Notes under the pieces: generated by a model | Told to the model about the DNA's origin: nothing | The model's database searches: none | The model's input: the letters and a program-made list of their open reading frames with translations, nothing else | DNA from: Christiangramia oceanisediminis | Lineage (GTDB): Bacteria > Bacteroidota > Bacteroidia > Flavobacteriales > Flavobacteriaceae | Direction: 5' to 3' | DNA: 64,000 nt | Assembly (NCBI RefSeq): GCF_022570735.2 | Contig: NZ_JANCNS010000001.1 | Span: 1,488,001-1,552,000 of the forward strand | Made by a program: the position numbers and the translations under genes | Shown: positions 36,325 through 45,049 of the stretch, one piece after another | Layout of the letters: each line of letters starts with the position of its first letter | Numbering within the stretch: position 1 is the first letter of the stretch

Positions 36325-37476
36325 ATGTACACTATGGATAAACGCAAGATCATTCTTTCTGCTCTTGGCCTACTGCTAATCGTGGGAGCTGTATTTGGAG
36401 CTAAGTACATTATTGATAGCAATGTAAAGGAAAAACCGCCGGTAACTAAAACGGTAAAAAGTGTTTTTATAGATACGGTGAAGAACCGTGTCGTGCCTAT
36501 CGTTGTACCCGCTAATGGTAATATCACCGCATTGCACAAACTGGAACTTTTTTCTGAAGTACAGGGAATATTTCGTTACAGCAGTAAGGATTTCAGGCCT
36601 GGACAGCCTTATAATAAAGGGCAGGTCCTGCTTAGCATAGATGCTGAAGAATACCGCGCAGGTGTCCAGTCGGCTAAGAGTGAGTTATACAATAATATCA
36701 CCTCCATTATGCCCGATCTAAGGCTGGATTATCCTAAAGTCTTTCAGAAATGGGAAGCCTATCTCAACAGTTTTGATATGTCTAAACCCGTTCCTTCGCT
36801 TCCGGAATTAGAAACAGAAAAAGAGCGTTATTTTATAACTGGTCGCGGGATCGTTTCTTCCTATTATACCGTAAAAAACCTGGAAGAAAGACTTGCAAAA
36901 TACACCATAGTTGCTCCTTATAACGGGATCCTTACCGAAGCACTGGTAAATAGAGGAACGTTGATAAGGCCTGGTCAAAAACTGGGAGAATTCATAGATC
37001 CAAATGTTTATGAGCTAGAGGTTTCCATCGCAAAGAAATTCAGCGACATTCTGGAAATTGGTAAAAAAGTAGAGCTTTCTAATCTCGAAGGCAATAAAAC
37101 CTTTGAAGGTACAGTAAGCCGCATCAATGCAAAGGTGAACCAGGAGACCCAAAGTATCAGGGTTTATATCACTGTTCGAAATCCTGAGCTAAGTGAAGGT
37201 ATGTACCTGGAAGCCAAACTGGATGCCAAGGATGAACCAGATGCCATCGAAATACCACGGGAATTGCTGGTAGAGCGTTCAAAAGTATTCGTAGTCCAGG
37301 ATAGTACTTTAAACCTGGTTAACGTGAACCCGGTTTATTTTACCAATAATACGGTTGTGATCAAAGGGCTCGAAAACGGGACCCGTATACTTTCTGCCAA
37401 CGTGCCAGGTGCCTATTCTGGTATGCTCGTGAAGGTTGAAGGGCAAAGGGACCTCCTTAAAAAAGAACAGTCTTGA
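36325..37476 (+). CDS. RND efflux periplasmic adaptor (membrane fusion protein)
   Basis: 383 residues; Met4 (36334) is an equally possible start, because the signal anchor begins at MDKRKIILSALGLLLIVGAV. The order is an N-terminal membrane anchor, barrel-sandwich half (VPANGNITALHKLELFSEVQG), a short alpha hairpin, second barrel-sandwich half (YTIVAPYNGILTEALVNRGT, GQKLGEFIDP) and a beta-barrel domain. It links the inner-membrane pump to the outer-membrane channel encoded by the next two genes, with which it overlaps or abuts. Confidence 0.92.
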   Translation: MYTMDKRKIILSALGLLLIVGAVFGAKYIIDSNVKEKPPVTKTVKSVFIDTVKNRVVPIVVPANGNITALHKLELFSEVQGIFRYSSKDFRPGQPYNKGQVLLSIDAEEYRAGVQSAKSELYNNITSIMPDLRLDYPKVFQKWEAYLNSFDMSKPVPSLPELETEKERYFITGRGIVSSYYTVKNLEERLAKYTIVAPYNGILTEALVNRGTLIRPGQKLGEFIDPNVYELEVSIAKKFSDILEIGKKVELSNLEGNKTFEGTVSRINAKVNQETQSIRVYITVRNPELSEGMYLEAKLDAKDEPDAIEIPRELLVERSKVFVVQDSTLNLVNVNPVYFTNNTVVIKGLENGTRILSANVPGAYSGMLVKVEGQRDLLKKEQS

Positions 37477-40400
37477 GAAATCTCATCAATTACTTTATCA
37501 GGTTTGAGGTTGCGGTAAACGTCGTGATCATGGCTTTTGTGATCTTCGGGGTCATTGGGGTGCTAAACATGAAATCATCCTTTTTTCCGCTTCAGGAATC
37601 CAGGATCATCAATATCAGTATCGCCTACCCGGGTTCTGCTCCTGAAGAGATCGAGGAAGGGATTATCCTCAAAATTGAAGATAACCTGAAAGGACTTGAA
37701 GGGATTGATCGGGTCACTTCAGTGGCCAGGGAAAGCGGTGGATCCATCACCGTAGAGATCGAAAGAGGGGAGGACATAGACGCTATGCTAACCGAAGTTA
37801 AGAACGCGGTAGACCAGGTGCCTAACTTCCCAGGTGGAATGGAACCCCTGGTGGTGTCTAAACAGGAATTCGTCAGGGAAACCATCAGTTTTGCGGTAAG
37901 TGGTGAAAATGTGCCTTTATCGACCTTGAAAAGAATCAGTCAGCAGATCGAAAACGACCTGCGACTGCTGGACGGGGTTTCACAAATTAGCATTTCAGGT
38001 TTTCCGCAGGAGGAAATAGAAATTGCCGTTAGTGAAAACGATCTTCTGGCCTATAATCTTTCTTTTGACGAGGTAGCCCAGGCGGTACGAAATTCGAATA
38101 TTCTTTCAACAGGTGGTACGATCAAGACCGAAGCAGAAGATTATCTCATTCGTGCGAACAACAGGGCTTATTATGCCGACGCACTTAATGATATTGTACT
38201 AAAATCCAATGTTTCCGGGGAGATCATCAGGCTCGGGGATATCGCCACGGTTCGAGACCAGTTTTCAGAAACACCTAATGCCCTTTATTTTAACGGGAAT
38301 GTGGCGGTGAACGTATCCATTAGCAATACGAACAGCGAAGACCTGCTTTCCACGGCCGATAAGGTGAACGAATATATCGAGGAGTTCAACCAGAAAAACA
38401 GCAATGTTCAGCTGGACGTGGTGAGCGATGCTTCCATCACTCTTGGTCAGCGTACCCAGCTCCTGGTAGAGAATGGTGCCATGGGTATCTTGCTGGTACT
38501 TTTCTTTCTTTCACTCTTCCTGAACCTCAGGCTCGCATTCTGGGTTGCTTTCGGTTTACCGGTGGCTTTCCTGGGAATGTTCATTTTTGCAGGTTCGCTG
38601 GGAGTTACCATAAACGTGCTTTCCCTGTTCGGGATGATCATCGTGATCGGGATCCTGGTGGATGACGGGATCGTTATTTCAGAAAATATTTATCAGCATT
38701 CAGAAATGGGGAAAAGCCCCATTCGTGCTGCCCTTGACGGAACCATGGAAGTGGTGCCGCCTATACTTTCCGCCATTATTACAACCGTGCTGGCCTTTGC
38801 GACCTTCCTGTTCCTAGATAGCCGGATAGGAGAGTTCTTCGGGGAAGTTTCAACCGTGGTGATCCTTACCCTGGTTATTTCTCTCGTTGAAGCCCTTATA
38901 ATTTTACCAGCCCACATTGCCCATTCCAAGGCTCTAAGGCGAACCAATTATAACGGGCAGCCTCAAAAAGGACCAAAAGCGATCTTTTATTATATGCGGA
39001 AGATCAATGCCTACGGAGACCGTTTTATGAGTTATATGCGTGATCGTATCTATAGCCCCGTGCTTCGGTTTGTCCTTACCCAGCAGCTTTTGGCATTTGG
39101 TATCCTGGCCGCTGTTCTTATTCTAACCATTGGGGCCATTGGCGGAAACTGGATACGGGTTACACTTTTTCCCAGTATTGCCAGTGACCGTGTGAGCATT
39201 GACCTTTTGATGCCTGAAGGTGTGAACCCTGCTCGAACAGATTCTATAATTTCGATGGTTGAGGCGGCCGCGTGGAGAGTGAATGAAGATTATACCGAGA
39301 GACAAACGGGCAACAAGCAGGTGGTTGAGAACATCATCAAAAGGGTGGGCCCTGGAAATAATAAGGCTTCCCTGCAGGTGAACCTGCTTCCTGGAGAAGA
39401 ACGGGATTTTAGCTCTCCTGATATCACTAATTCGATCAGGGATGAAGTAGGCCCTGTTTACGGGGTTGAAAGTTTAACTTTTGGTTCTGGTGGGAATTTT
39501 GGTGGGTCACCGGTATCGGTTTCCCTGCTGGGAAATAACCTGCAAGAACTCGAAGCCGCCAAGGAAGAATTAAAGAACGAGCTTCAAAATAATTCACTGC
39601 TCAAGGATGTAACTGATAGTGATCCGCAGGGGATCAAGGAGATCAATGTTAGACTCAAGGACAATGCCTATGCTTTAGGTCTTGATCTTGGAGAGGTGAT
39701 GAGGCAGATCAGAAACGGATTTTTCGGGGCTCAGGCTCAGCGATTCCAGAGAGGACAGGATGAGATCAGGGTTTGGGTGCGATATGATCTTGAAAACAGG
39801 TCTTCGATCAACGATCTAGACGAGATGAGACTGCTAACCCCTTCAGGTGAACGGGTACCTTTTGATGAGATCGCCAATTACGAGATCGTTCGAGGAACCG
39901 AATCCATCAGTCACCTTGACGGAATGCGAGAGATAAGGGTTTCCGCAGATATGGAGGATCCTAACGGCAGTTCTACCGAGATCCTGGAAGATATTCGCGA
40001 AAATATAATTCCACCAATCCTTGAAAAATATCCAAGTCTTACGGTTTCTTACGAGGGACAGAACCGGGAGGCAAATAAATTATCCAGCTCTGCGGGCAAG
40101 GTTATTCCAATCATTTTATTCCTCATATACGCGACGATTGCGTTCACCTTTAGAAGCTACAGTCAGCCTTTCCTGTTAATGATCATGATCCCGTTTAGTA
40201 TAATCGGCGTGGCCTGGGGTCACTGGTTGCATGATTTTCCTATCAATGTACTTTCTGCATTGGGTATCATTGCCCTGGTCGGGATTATGGTGAACGACGG
40301 GCTGGTGTTAATTGGAAAATATAACAGTTTCCTCCGGGAGGGAATGGAATTCAAAAAAGCACTTTTTGAAGCTGGAAGATCGAGGTTTCGAGCCATTTTC

Positions 40401-40676
40401 CTTACCTCGCTTACTACCATAGCAGGGCTTGCACCATTATTGCTGGAAAAAAGCAGGCAGGCACAGTTTCTTAAGCCTATGGCTATTTCTATTTCCTATG
40501 GTATAGCCGTAGCAACCATTTTAACCTTGTTACTGCTGCCTTTGTTGCTTTCTATTAGCAATTCGGTTAAAGTAGGCGGAAGATGGCTTAAAACAGGCCA
40601 GAAACCTTCAAGAGAAGAAATGGAACGAGCTATCAAAGAGAAAAACGAAGAAGCGAAACATGAGAGTAACACATAG
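37473..40676 (+). CDS. RND family efflux permease (HAE1/AcrB type)
   Basis: 1067 residues, 12 predicted membrane helices and two large periplasmic loops. The proton-relay pair is Asp397-Asp398 in ILVDDGIVISENI; the second half has Asn941-Asp942 (IMVNDGLVLIGKYN). The start is TTG, overlapping the adaptor stop as TTGA. No ATG occurs early enough to keep helix 1 (FEVAVNVVIMAFVIFGVIGV), so the TTG start is well supported. The substrate (drug, metal or metabolite) cannot be read. It forms a tripartite pump with its neighbours. Confidence 0.93.
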   Translation: MRNLINYFIRFEVAVNVVIMAFVIFGVIGVLNMKSSFFPLQESRIINISIAYPGSAPEEIEEGIILKIEDNLKGLEGIDRVTSVARESGGSITVEIERGEDIDAMLTEVKNAVDQVPNFPGGMEPLVVSKQEFVRETISFAVSGENVPLSTLKRISQQIENDLRLLDGVSQISISGFPQEEIEIAVSENDLLAYNLSFDEVAQAVRNSNILSTGGTIKTEAEDYLIRANNRAYYADALNDIVLKSNVSGEIIRLGDIATVRDQFSETPNALYFNGNVAVNVSISNTNSEDLLSTADKVNEYIEEFNQKNSNVQLDVVSDASITLGQRTQLLVENGAMGILLVLFFLSLFLNLRLAFWVAFGLPVAFLGMFIFAGSLGVTINVLSLFGMIIVIGILVDDGIVISENIYQHSEMGKSPIRAALDGTMEVVPPILSAIITTVLAFATFLFLDSRIGEFFGEVSTVVILTLVISLVEALIILPAHIAHSKALRRTNYNGQPQKGPKAIFYYMRKINAYGDRFMSYMRDRIYSPVLRFVLTQQLLAFGILAAVLILTIGAIGGNWIRVTLFPSIASDRVSIDLLMPEGVNPARTDSIISMVEAAAWRVNEDYTERQTGNKQVVENIIKRVGPGNNKASLQVNLLPGEERDFSSPDITNSIRDEVGPVYGVESLTFGSGGNFGGSPVSVSLLGNNLQELEAAKEELKNELQNNSLLKDVTDSDPQGIKEINVRLKDNAYALGLDLGEVMRQIRNGFFGAQAQRFQRGQDEIRVWVRYDLENRSSINDLDEMRLLTPSGERVPFDEIANYEIVRGTESISHLDGMREIRVSADMEDPNGSSTEILEDIRENIIPPILEKYPSLTVSYEGQNREANKLSSSAGKVIPIILFLIYATIAFTFRSYSQPFLLMIMIPFSIIGVAWGHWLHDFPINVLSALGIIALVGIMVNDGLVLIGKYNSFLREGMEFKKALFEAGRSRFRAIFLTSLTTIAGLAPLLLEKSRQAQFLKPMAISISYGIAVATILTLLLLPLLLSISNSVKVGGRWLKTGQKPSREEMERAIKEKNEEAKHESNT

Positions 40677-41994
40677 CCTAGGTCTTTTATTTATTGTTTT
40701 CTTATCATCTTTTCCTGCTTTTAGCCAGGAAAGTGTCTTAACCAAAGATGAAGTGATCGCCAGGGCGCTGGAGGAGAATTTCGGGATAAAGATCGCCAGG
40801 AACGATGTTGAGGTTGCTGAAAATAACCAGAGCATCTGGAATTCAGGCTACCTGCCTTCACTTACGGGCCTTGCCGGCGCTAGTTACGATATCAATGATC
40901 GTCTTACCGAACCTGAAGATCGTGAACCCTTCGAGCAGACCAATATTGAAAATAACCGGTATAATGCCAGTCTCAATGTGGATTATACGCTATTCGATGG
41001 GCTTGGCAGGCTTTACAATTTTAAAAGCCTGAAAGAACAATACGACCTTTCCCAACTGCAGGCCAGGGAAACCATAGAAAATACCATTCTCCAGATCATG
41101 AGCGTGTACTACGAGATCGCACGATTGACAGAGAATGTTGGAGTGCTTGAACAAGGCCTTGAAATTTCACAGGAAAGGGTCACCAGGGCCAAGTACCAGT
41201 TCGAATATGGCCAGGCTAACAATCTCCTTGTGCTGAACGCGAAAGTTGATGTGAATAGCGATAGTATTGCTCTTATTGAGGCTGAACAGCAGCTGGCTAA
41301 TACCAAGCGTGATTTGAACGTGCTTCTTGACAGGGAGATCAGCAATAACGAATTTAGCGTGGATACTACGGTGAATTTCATTCCGGAGCTACAATTGGAG
41401 TCATATATCGATGAGGCCAGGATCAATAATGTTTCCCTGCTTCAAATAGAAAAAAACCTTGAGATCAGCGATTATGATATCAAGATCAATAAATCTGGGT
41501 ATTTACCTATTATTGACCTGAATGGATCATATGGGTGGAACAGGAACCGAAGTGCAGCTTCGGCCTTCTTCCCGGGGTCTACGACTACCAGTGATGGATT
41601 CTCTGCCGGGGTAAGCCTTAGGTGGGATATCTTTGACGGAGGTGCCAGGCGGGTTCGCATTAAGAATTCACAGATCAGGTTTGAGAATCAGGAGATCTTA
41701 CTGGAGCAGATAAAAAGCGAGGTAGAACGGGATATCCTGAATGCATTGGGTAACTATGAGAATAAACTGTATATTCTCAATGTGCAGGAGGAGAATGTCG
41801 CCACCAACCTGGATAACTTCAACCGTTCTTCAGAACAGTATAAACTTGGGCGAATCACTTCCATCGAATTTCGCCAGGCACAGATCAACTTGCTGAATGC
41901 CAAGACCAATTTCAACCTGGCAAAATATGATGCTAAATTGGCCGAATTGCAGGTGCTTCAGTTAACCGGTCAGTTGTTGAATGTAGAATTGTAG
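40660..41994 (+). CDS. TolC-family outer membrane efflux protein
   Basis: 444 residues. Signal peptide MRVTHSLGLLFIVFLSSFPA cleaved near FSQ; then two OEP repeats with long helices (ALEENFGIKIARNDVEVAENN, and the second VERDILNALGNYENKLYILN) and short beta parts typical of the TolC channel. Its start lies 17 bp inside the permease gene, so translation is coupled. It provides the outer-membrane exit duct for the RND pump. Confidence 0.92.
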   Translation: MRVTHSLGLLFIVFLSSFPAFSQESVLTKDEVIARALEENFGIKIARNDVEVAENNQSIWNSGYLPSLTGLAGASYDINDRLTEPEDREPFEQTNIENNRYNASLNVDYTLFDGLGRLYNFKSLKEQYDLSQLQARETIENTILQIMSVYYEIARLTENVGVLEQGLEISQERVTRAKYQFEYGQANNLLVLNAKVDVNSDSIALIEAEQQLANTKRDLNVLLDREISNNEFSVDTTVNFIPELQLESYIDEARINNVSLLQIEKNLEISDYDIKINKSGYLPIIDLNGSYGWNRNRSAASAFFPGSTTTSDGFSAGVSLRWDIFDGGARRVRIKNSQIRFENQEILLEQIKSEVERDILNALGNYENKLYILNVQEENVATNLDNFNRSSEQYKLGRITSIEFRQAQINLLNAKTNFNLAKYDAKLAELQVLQLTGQLLNVEL

Positions 41995-41997
41995 GTT

Positions 41998-42180
41998 ATG
42001 TTTGAGCATTTTTTTCAGTGTCCGTATTGCTGGGAAGAGATATCAGTGTTGCTGGATCCTTCGGTTTCCAGGCAAACCTATGTGGAAGATTGTGAAGTTT
42101 GCTGCCGGCCTATCGAATTCCAGGTAGCCTTCGAAAATGGGGAGCTTGTGGAATTCCAGTCTTCAGATATAGGGCAGTAA
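41998..42180 (+). CDS. CPXCG-motif cysteine-rich small protein
   Basis: 60 residues, 3 bp after the TolC gene. Cysteines at 8 and 11 (CPYC) and 32, 35 and 36 (CEVCC) form a probable zinc-binding site, the pattern of the small CPXCG family. No signal peptide. Function is unknown; co-transcription with the efflux genes is likely from spacing but may be incidental. Confidence 0.8.
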   Translation: MFEHFFQCPYCWEEISVLLDPSVSRQTYVEDCEVCCRPIEFQVAFENGELVEFQSSDIGQ

Positions 42181-42241
42181 AAAATTCGCCGGGTCCAATA
42201 GATTTATTCTTTAAATTTATTCCTCATCCTACACAAAAAAT

Positions 42242-42595
42242 ATGTTAGCAAGTTTCGAACTGGCCGGGCATGTGATTGGTTTGATCATCAACCGGGATCT
42301 TACCGGTGAAACCGTTGATGAGATAATCGCTGAATGCGACAAAAAGATCAGGAACTTTGATTCCCTAAACATCTTTATAGAATTAGAGAGAGGACATGAA
42401 GTTACTTTAAAAGGTCTGCTGAAAGGCATAAATTATAAATATTCTAATTCCGATTATTTCGATAAAATAGCGATCGTGACAGATAGCAGAAGTTTTCAAA
42501 TAGCTGTAGATCTGAGCGATACCTTTCTTGATGTGGAAACACGCACCTATGAGCTGAAAGACCGGCTGGAAGCCCTTCAATGGATCTCCTTATAA
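42242..42595 (+). CDS. STAS/SpoIIAA-like small protein
   Basis: 117 residues and soluble. The alternating strand/helix order (GHVIGLIINRDLT, SLNIFIELERGHEVTLKGLL, FDKIAIVTDSRSFQIAVDL) fits the SpoIIAA-like/STAS-SEC14 fold seen in many short bacterial proteins. No phosphorylatable serine motif of anti-sigma antagonists is evident. Function is unknown. The upstream A/T-rich gap contains TAGATTTA at 42199-42206, a possible -7 element. Confidence 0.6.
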   Translation: MLASFELAGHVIGLIINRDLTGETVDEIIAECDKKIRNFDSLNIFIELERGHEVTLKGLLKGINYKYSNSDYFDKIAIVTDSRSFQIAVDLSDTFLDVETRTYELKDRLEALQWISL

Positions 42596-42609
42596 TTTTT
42601 CAAAAAAAG

Positions 42610-42642
42610 TTTGGTGTAATCCTAAAAATGATAGTATATTTG
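42610..42642 (+). promoter_or_regulatory. Promoter of the initiator tRNA gene
   Basis: TTTG (42610-42613), a 21-bp spacer and TATATTTG (42635-42642), both full matches to the Bacteroidota -33 and -7 elements. It ends 11 bp before the mature tRNA. This is the cleanest promoter in the window and a good internal reference for the consensus used elsewhere. Confidence 0.85.
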
Positions 42643-42653
42643 CCGTCCAATAT

Positions 42654-42726
<73 letters not shown>

Positions 42727-42733
42727 CACAGAT

Positions 42734-42762
42734 AAAAAGCCACTTGTAAGAGTGGCTTTTTT
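42734..42762 (+). terminator. Terminator after the tRNA gene
   Basis: An 11-bp stem AAAAAGCCACT/AGTGGCTTTTT with a 6-nt loop and a T-run. It lies directly downstream of the tRNA. Confidence 0.88.
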
Positions 42763-42888
42763 GTTTTCTGTACTTTCCAAATCCTTTGCTATACCTCCGC
42801 TTCCAGAAATAAACCTATTAATTTATAGGATTTGATTGTGTGCTGTGGGTTTGCCCTTTCTTTTAGCTCGTACTTTAACCGCGGGTTG

Positions 42889-42904
42889 AGTAACATTGGT
42901 TACT
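42889..42904. repeat. Short inverted repeat in the gap after the tRNA
   Basis: AGTAAC-ATTG-GTTACT is perfect over 6-bp arms and extends outward to TTG/CAA with a one-base bulge. It sits in the 343-bp stretch 42727-43069, which otherwise holds only the tRNA terminator and a possible gene remnant. It could be an operator; no evidence names the protein. Confidence 0.35.
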
Positions 42905-42942
42905 TCAATCGAAGGTATGAATGCCTAATTTCGCAGGCATAT

Positions 42943-43069
42943 ATGAACCCTTAAAACACCTGTAATTCTCGTTTTAGTTTTGTTGGCAGGTATAGGTTGC
43001 CAGGGCAAAGTGAAGACTACACTATCAAGAAAACAAACACATAAGCACCTTAATCTTTTCCATTTAACT
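42943..43069 (+). pseudogene. Possible remnant of a frameshifted lipoprotein gene start
   Basis: ATG at 42943 followed by AAC is out of frame by one base, in a CCC run, with a stretch that encodes a textbook lipoprotein signal (LKTPVILVLVLLAGIGCQGK). Removing one C would give MNLKTPVILVLVLLAGIGC. The frame then runs directly into the next gene's own signal peptide, so no body of a lipoprotein remains. It may be a decayed gene start or chance. Confidence 0.3.
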
Positions 43070-43612
43070 ATGAAAAATTCAGTGATACTGGCATTATTTA
43101 TTCTTAACTTTTTTGTTGTCGCAAAGGCACAGAAATTAGAGCATATAAATGCTGCAAATTCCAGGCATTCAGCTATTAAAGGATTGCGTATCGCTGCAGT
43201 AATAGGCCATACCTACATTAATAGCGAAGGGATGGATGGTAATTTATATATTCCATCCTGGGGATTGGATATAGACTACTGGTTCAGCCATAAGTGGGGT
43301 ATAGGAATGCATAATGACATTGAAATAGAAAATTTTGTGGTGGTACGAAATAATGAAGAGCAAATAGAACGTGCAAATCCACTTGTTTTTACCCTGGATG
43401 CACTTTATCATTTAGGCAACGGATTTGTTATAAGTATCGGTCCAGGTGTAGAAATAGAAAAAAAAGAGTCCTTTTTATTGGCTCGCCTTGGTTTAGAGTA
43501 TGAGTATGATATTGGTGAAAAGGTTTATATTTTCCCGACCCTATTTTACGATCAACGTTTTGACGGATTCAGCACAACTACCATCGGATTTGGTTTGGGG
43601 TATAAGTTGTAA
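43070..43612 (+). CDS. Predicted outer-membrane beta-barrel protein, function unknown
   Basis: 180 residues from ATG 43070. The frame is open further upstream, but this ATG begins the signal peptide MKNSVILALFILNFFVVAKA. The mature part has alternating amphipathic strands (IAAVIGHTYINSEG, WGLDIDYWFSHKWGIGMHND, FVISIGPGVEIEKK, FLLARLGLEYEYDIG, TTIGFGLGYKL) and ends in an aromatic/hydrophobic strand, as small OmpW- or porin-like barrels do. No family is recognised. A 222-bp gap to the next gene shows nothing I can name. Confidence 0.6.
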   Translation: MKNSVILALFILNFFVVAKAQKLEHINAANSRHSAIKGLRIAAVIGHTYINSEGMDGNLYIPSWGLDIDYWFSHKWGIGMHNDIEIENFVVVRNNEEQIERANPLVFTLDALYHLGNGFVISIGPGVEIEKKESFLLARLGLEYEYDIGEKVYIFPTLFYDQRFDGFSTTTIGFGLGYKL

Positions 43613-43835
43613 TTCGTAAAGCTTATGGATTACCTCACCAATATTACTCGACTATAGATCAATGTTTCATTTGCTTGTGAATTTAATTTCACTTCCAAAA
43701 GGTTGAATTATCTGGTGTTTTCCTTAAATGTTAAAGTTTCCATCCATATTTAATTTTAGACCTAAACGTTTGGTTTTAGTGTTTTATATCCCTTGATTTG
43801 CGGGCTTAAACCTAATTAATACCTCAATTTTTAAG

Positions 43836-44210
43836 ATGAAAAAATTTCTTACACTTAGCCTCTTGGCTATGATTGCCCTAGTGGGTTGTTCATCAGATGA
43901 TGATCCTGGAAATCCCGAAGCTTCAAATTTTCTAATTGGTACCTGGGAGTCCAGAGAAAGCTACATTGGAGATGAAGTTTACGATGATGTAGATGGTGAA
44001 TTCGTTTACACTTTTACTGAAGATATGGTTTCTTCAGAACAAAACGGTGAATTGGTAGGTGAGTATGAATACGACTACGATCCTGAAACAACCATGCTTA
44101 GTTTTGATGGAACATCGGTGATGGTTGATAAGATCGGTGATGATGAGTTGATCATGCATAATGGCTCTGAAATAGACTATCAGGGTCAGCTGGTAGTTCG
44201 TATCGATTAA
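43836..44210 (+). CDS. Lipocalin-like lipoprotein
   Basis: 124 residues. Lipobox LVGC (Cys18) after MKKFLTLSLLAMIA, then an acidic spacer (SSDDDPGN) and a small beta domain starting FLIGTWESRESYIGDEVY, the usual opening of lipocalin-like lipoproteins in Bacteroidota. Repeated strands (FVYTFTEDMVSS, GEYEYDYDPETTMLSF, ELIMHNGSEIDY) follow. The ligand is unknown. It is probably exposed at the outer membrane. Confidence 0.7.
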   Translation: MKKFLTLSLLAMIALVGCSSDDDPGNPEASNFLIGTWESRESYIGDEVYDDVDGEFVYTFTEDMVSSEQNGELVGEYEYDYDPETTMLSFDGTSVMVDKIGDDELIMHNGSEIDYQGQLVVRID

Positions 44211-44234
44211 TCTAATAATTCTGTAACTAAAAAA

Positions 44235-44254
44235 AGCCACTCCGCGGAGTGGCT
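44235..44254 (-). terminator. Terminator of the fasciclin gene (20-bp perfect palindrome)
   Basis: AGCCACTCC-GC-GGAGTGGCT is a perfect palindrome. The A-run lies on its left (plus strand), so the U-run is on the minus-strand transcript and the hairpin chiefly ends the leftward fasciclin gene. Rightward readthrough from the lipocalin gene would meet only a weak T stretch. Confidence 0.85.
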
Positions 44255-44275
44255 TCCTGTCAAAAAGAGATACTG

Positions 44276-44881
44276 TTATTCTGTAGGGAGAAGAACCGTA
44301 TCTATAACATGTATAACACCATTACTTGCAGCAATATTTGCGGTTACTATATTGGCCTCACTGCCAATTGCGTCAATAGTCAAATCTGGATAAACATAAA
44401 ATGAAGATCCCAAAAGAGTTTCTATTTCTCTCGAATTTCTTTTTGGTACCACACTATTGCTGAACCTTCTACCGTCAGTGACATGATATAATAATACATC
44501 GGTAAGAATTGCCTTGGTATCCTCGTCTATGTTTTCATAGTCAAAATCAGAACCCAAAACTGCGTCAAAGGCTTCATCGGTTGGAGCAAAAACAGTGTAG
44601 TTATCTTCTCCAGCAAAAACTCCGGCAAGGTCTGTAGCTACAAGTGCTGCCAGTAATTTGGTGAACTGTGGATTTTCTTCTTCGCTAGCAGAGGCTATAA
44701 CGATTTCAGCTATGGTAGCATCCCCCTGCTGAGAGGCCGGTGAAGGATTGGCCATTTCGGAAGCCTTCGCGCTGGCATCAGCGGTAGTGACATTTTCTGA
44801 AAGGTTTTCCTTTTCACATGAGGCGAAAATAAAAATAAAAGCTAAAAAGCTTAATTTAAAAAGTGTTGTTGAAATTTTCAT
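44276..44881 (-). CDS. Fasciclin (FAS1) domain lipoprotein
   Basis: 201 residues from ATG 44881; an upstream in-frame ATG at 44920 would put 13 residues before the signal. The lipoprotein signal ends at IFASC (Cys22). A Ser/Ala-rich spacer is followed by one FAS1 domain: FTKLLAALVATDLAG, NYTVFAPTDEAFDAV (H1 motif region), LLYHVTDGRRFSNSVV and NGVIHVIDTVLLP (H2 motif). FAS1 domains mediate adhesion or polysaccharide binding. It is transcribed leftward from a palindromic promoter shared with the amidohydrolase gene. Confidence 0.9.
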   Translation of the reverse strand: MKISTTLFKLSFLAFIFIFASCEKENLSENVTTADASAKASEMANPSPASQQGDATIAEIVIASASEEENPQFTKLLAALVATDLAGVFAGEDNYTVFAPTDEAFDAVLGSDFDYENIDEDTKAILTDVLLYHVTDGRRFSNSVVPKRNSREIETLLGSSFYVYPDLTIDAIGSEANIVTANIAASNGVIHVIDTVLLPTE

Positions 44882-44960
44882 TGTAGTTATAATTTTTTGA
44901 TTACTAGGTAAATATACCACCTCGCTGTAAATTGTTTAATTAAATTAACAAAAGATTAAA

Positions 44961-44972
44961 CAAATATATTTG
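44961..44972. promoter_or_regulatory. Palindromic bidirectional -7 element CAAATATATTTG
   Basis: A 12-bp perfect palindrome containing TATATTTG on the plus strand (44965-44972) and the same element on the minus strand (44968-44961). It lies 78 bp from the amidohydrolase start and 80 bp from the fasciclin start, so the two divergent genes are symmetric around it. No good -33 TTG is seen on either side. Confidence 0.5.
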
Positions 44973-45049
44973 AGTTTGCTTTTTATCTGCTGAATTCGAT
45001 ACTTGTCTTATATTGTAAATTGTGACATAAAAATTATTAAGACCAGCTT

